A stretch of 64,000 bases of DNA from an uncultured Eubacteriales bacterium. GTDB taxonomy: Bacteria > Bacillota > Clostridia > Oscillospirales > CAG-272. The number at the start of each line of letters is the position of its first letter. Position 1 is the stretch's first letter. Positions 62,952 through 64,000 of the stretch are shown here, one piece after another. The position numbers and the translations under genes were made by a program. Under the pieces are notes generated by a model. The model ran no database searches. It saw only the letters and a program-made list of their open reading frames with translations, and was not told the DNA's origin. Location of the stretch: positions 1 through 64,000 of the forward strand of contig CAKTAA010000001.1 of assembly GCA_934526185.1 (NCBI GenBank), read 5' to 3'.

Positions 62952-64000
62952 TCAGCGGATTTGGCCGTTACCATCGATAAGAAATTTTACGGTTGTCAAA
63001 TCCGACAAGCCGAGCGGTCCTCTTGCATGCAGCTTTTGTGTAGAGATGCCGATTTCCGCGCCGTAGCCGAAAACCTCGCCGTCCGTAAAGCGCGTGGACG
63101 CATTGACATATACGGCGGCAGCATCAACCTGATTCTGAAAGAGCCTTGCGTTCTCCATGCTTTCGGTGATGATGGCCTCGCTGTGCTTTGTTCCATACCG
63201 GTTGATATGCGCAACAGCCTCTGTCAGAGAATCGACAACCTTGACCGCCAGAATGTAGTCGTTGTACTCTGTCTCAAAATCCTCCTCCGTAGCAGGGGTG
63301 CAGCGGATGATGCCTTGCGTTCGCGCGCAGCCGCGCAGCTCCACAGGTATTTTTGAGGCTTCCTCCGCCAGCAGGGGCAGAAAATCAGCAGCAGCAGCAC
63401 GGTGTACGAGCAGAGTTTCAATGGCATTGCAGACAGAGGGGCGCTGCGCTTTCGCATTCATGGCAACAGAGCAGGCCATGTTCCTATCCGCGCTATCGTC
63501 TACATACAGATGGCAGTTTCCGGCACCTGTTTCAATGACAGGAACCTTTGCCTGCTCCGTTACACTGCGTATCAGACCGGCGCTGCCCCTTGGAATGAGG
63601 ACATCTACCAAACCGCGCATCTCCATGAGTGCCGAGGCGCTTTCGCGGTCGGTGATGTCGATAAACTGAAGCAGTCCGTCGGGGAGTCCCGCTTCTGTAA
63701 GGCCGCTTTTCAGGCACCGGACCAGCGCAAGGTTGGAGAGGAGCGCTTCCTTTCCACCGCGCAGGACAGCGGCGTTGCCGGACATCAGGCACAGTCCTGC
63801 GGCGTCGACCGTTACATTCGGCCGCGCCTCATAGATCATGGCAACGACACCGAGAGGTACATGAATTCTGCGGATCAGAAGTCCGTTCGGCCTTACGGAG
63901 CATTCTCCCTGACCGACGGGATCCGGAAAACGCGCCAAATTGCCGAGCGCTTCCGCCATGGCGCGGATTCTTTCGGACGTAAGGCGCAGCCGATCCTGCA
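62952..64000 (-). CDS. proA: Glutamate-5-semialdehyde dehydrogenase (5' end outside window)
   Basis: Second step of proline synthesis, reducing glutamyl phosphate to the semialdehyde with NADPH. The frame stays open to the right edge, reading RLRLTSERIRAMAEAL, so the Met at 63959 is internal and the gene continues beyond 64000. Visible motifs: PLGVVAMIYEARPNVTVDAAGLC, GNAAVLRGGKEA, and the catalytic Cys in NAKAQRPSVCNAIETLLVH; the C-terminus contains GPLGLSDLTTVKFLIDGNGQIR. About 349 of about 415-420 residues are present. Confidence 0.96.
   Translation of the reverse strand, partial: QDRLRLTSERIRAMAEALGNLARFPDPVGQGECSVRPNGLLIRRIHVPLGVVAMIYEARPNVTVDAAGLCLMSGNAAVLRGGKEALLSNLALVRCLKSGLTEAGLPDGLLQFIDITDRESASALMEMRGLVDVLIPRGSAGLIRSVTEQAKVPVIETGAGNCHLYVDDSADRNMACSVAMNAKAQRPSVCNAIETLLVHRAAAADFLPLLAEEASKIPVELRGCARTQGIIRCTPATEEDFETEYNDYILAVKVVDSLTEAVAHINRYGTKHSEAIITESMENARLFQNQVDAAAVYVNASTRFTDGEVFGYGAEIGISTQKLHARGPLGLSDLTTVKFLIDGNGQIR

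Overview
The window reads as a chromosomal segment of a spore-forming Bacillota, most likely class Clostridia and plausibly Oscillospirales (Oscillospiraceae/Ruminococcaceae-like). This is inferred from PolC-type DNA polymerase III, the sporulation genes yabP and yabQ, AGGAGG-type ribosome binding sites, sigma-A promoters with 17-bp spacers, a short HisG that needs HisZ, an efp gene beside a CD1247-like zinc-ribbon protein, and mid-range GC. No rRNA, tRNA, CRISPR array, phage or intact insertion sequence was seen.

Left part (1-29600) is a mosaic of short operons on both strands. It holds a DUF4097 adhesin-like protein, glycerate kinase, nrdR, a kinase-like orphan, GAPDH, a DUF1934 protein with an M24 peptidase, EF-P with its zinc-ribbon neighbour, a NatA/NatB-type ABC exporter, two alpha/beta hydrolases, a uridine-kinase-like protein with a hydroxypyruvate-isomerase-like protein, ribokinase behind a broken ADP-ribosylglycohydrolase, a cupin, an unusual LCP-like protein, yqhQ (DUF1385), prmC, and a polar amino-acid ABC transporter.

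Middle part (29840-43250) is a conserved core block on the + strand: pyrH, frr, uppS, cdsA, dxr, rseP, ispG and polC. It links UMP kinase, ribosome recycling, undecaprenyl and phospholipid precursor synthesis, the MEP isoprenoid pathway, a site-2 protease and the replicative polymerase. A frameshifted unknown gene lies between dxr and rseP. After polC comes an XRE regulator cut by an in-frame amber codon, followed by its small partner gene.

Histidine region (43449-52834): a consensus promoter precedes hisZ-G-D-C-B-H-A-F-I-E. The order encodes every histidine-pathway step except histidinol-phosphatase. It carries unusually long gaps, including a large inverted-repeat element before hisH and a dispersed hairpin repeat before hisF.

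Right part (53000-64000): HU, then rqcP-yabP-yabQ-divIC (stalled-ribosome rescue, spore coat/cortex, division), a membrane-anchored coiled-coil beta-lactamase-fold protein, an amidohydrolase, a tiny Asn/Gln-only protein with its own strong RBS and terminator, an ABC-2 exporter trio, and the 3' part of proA leaving the window. The signals most worth a second look are the Asn/Gln micro-gene, the amber-split regulator, the dispersed hairpin repeat family, the structured element between hisB and hisH, the 17-bp palindromic tandem repeat, and three decayed genes.
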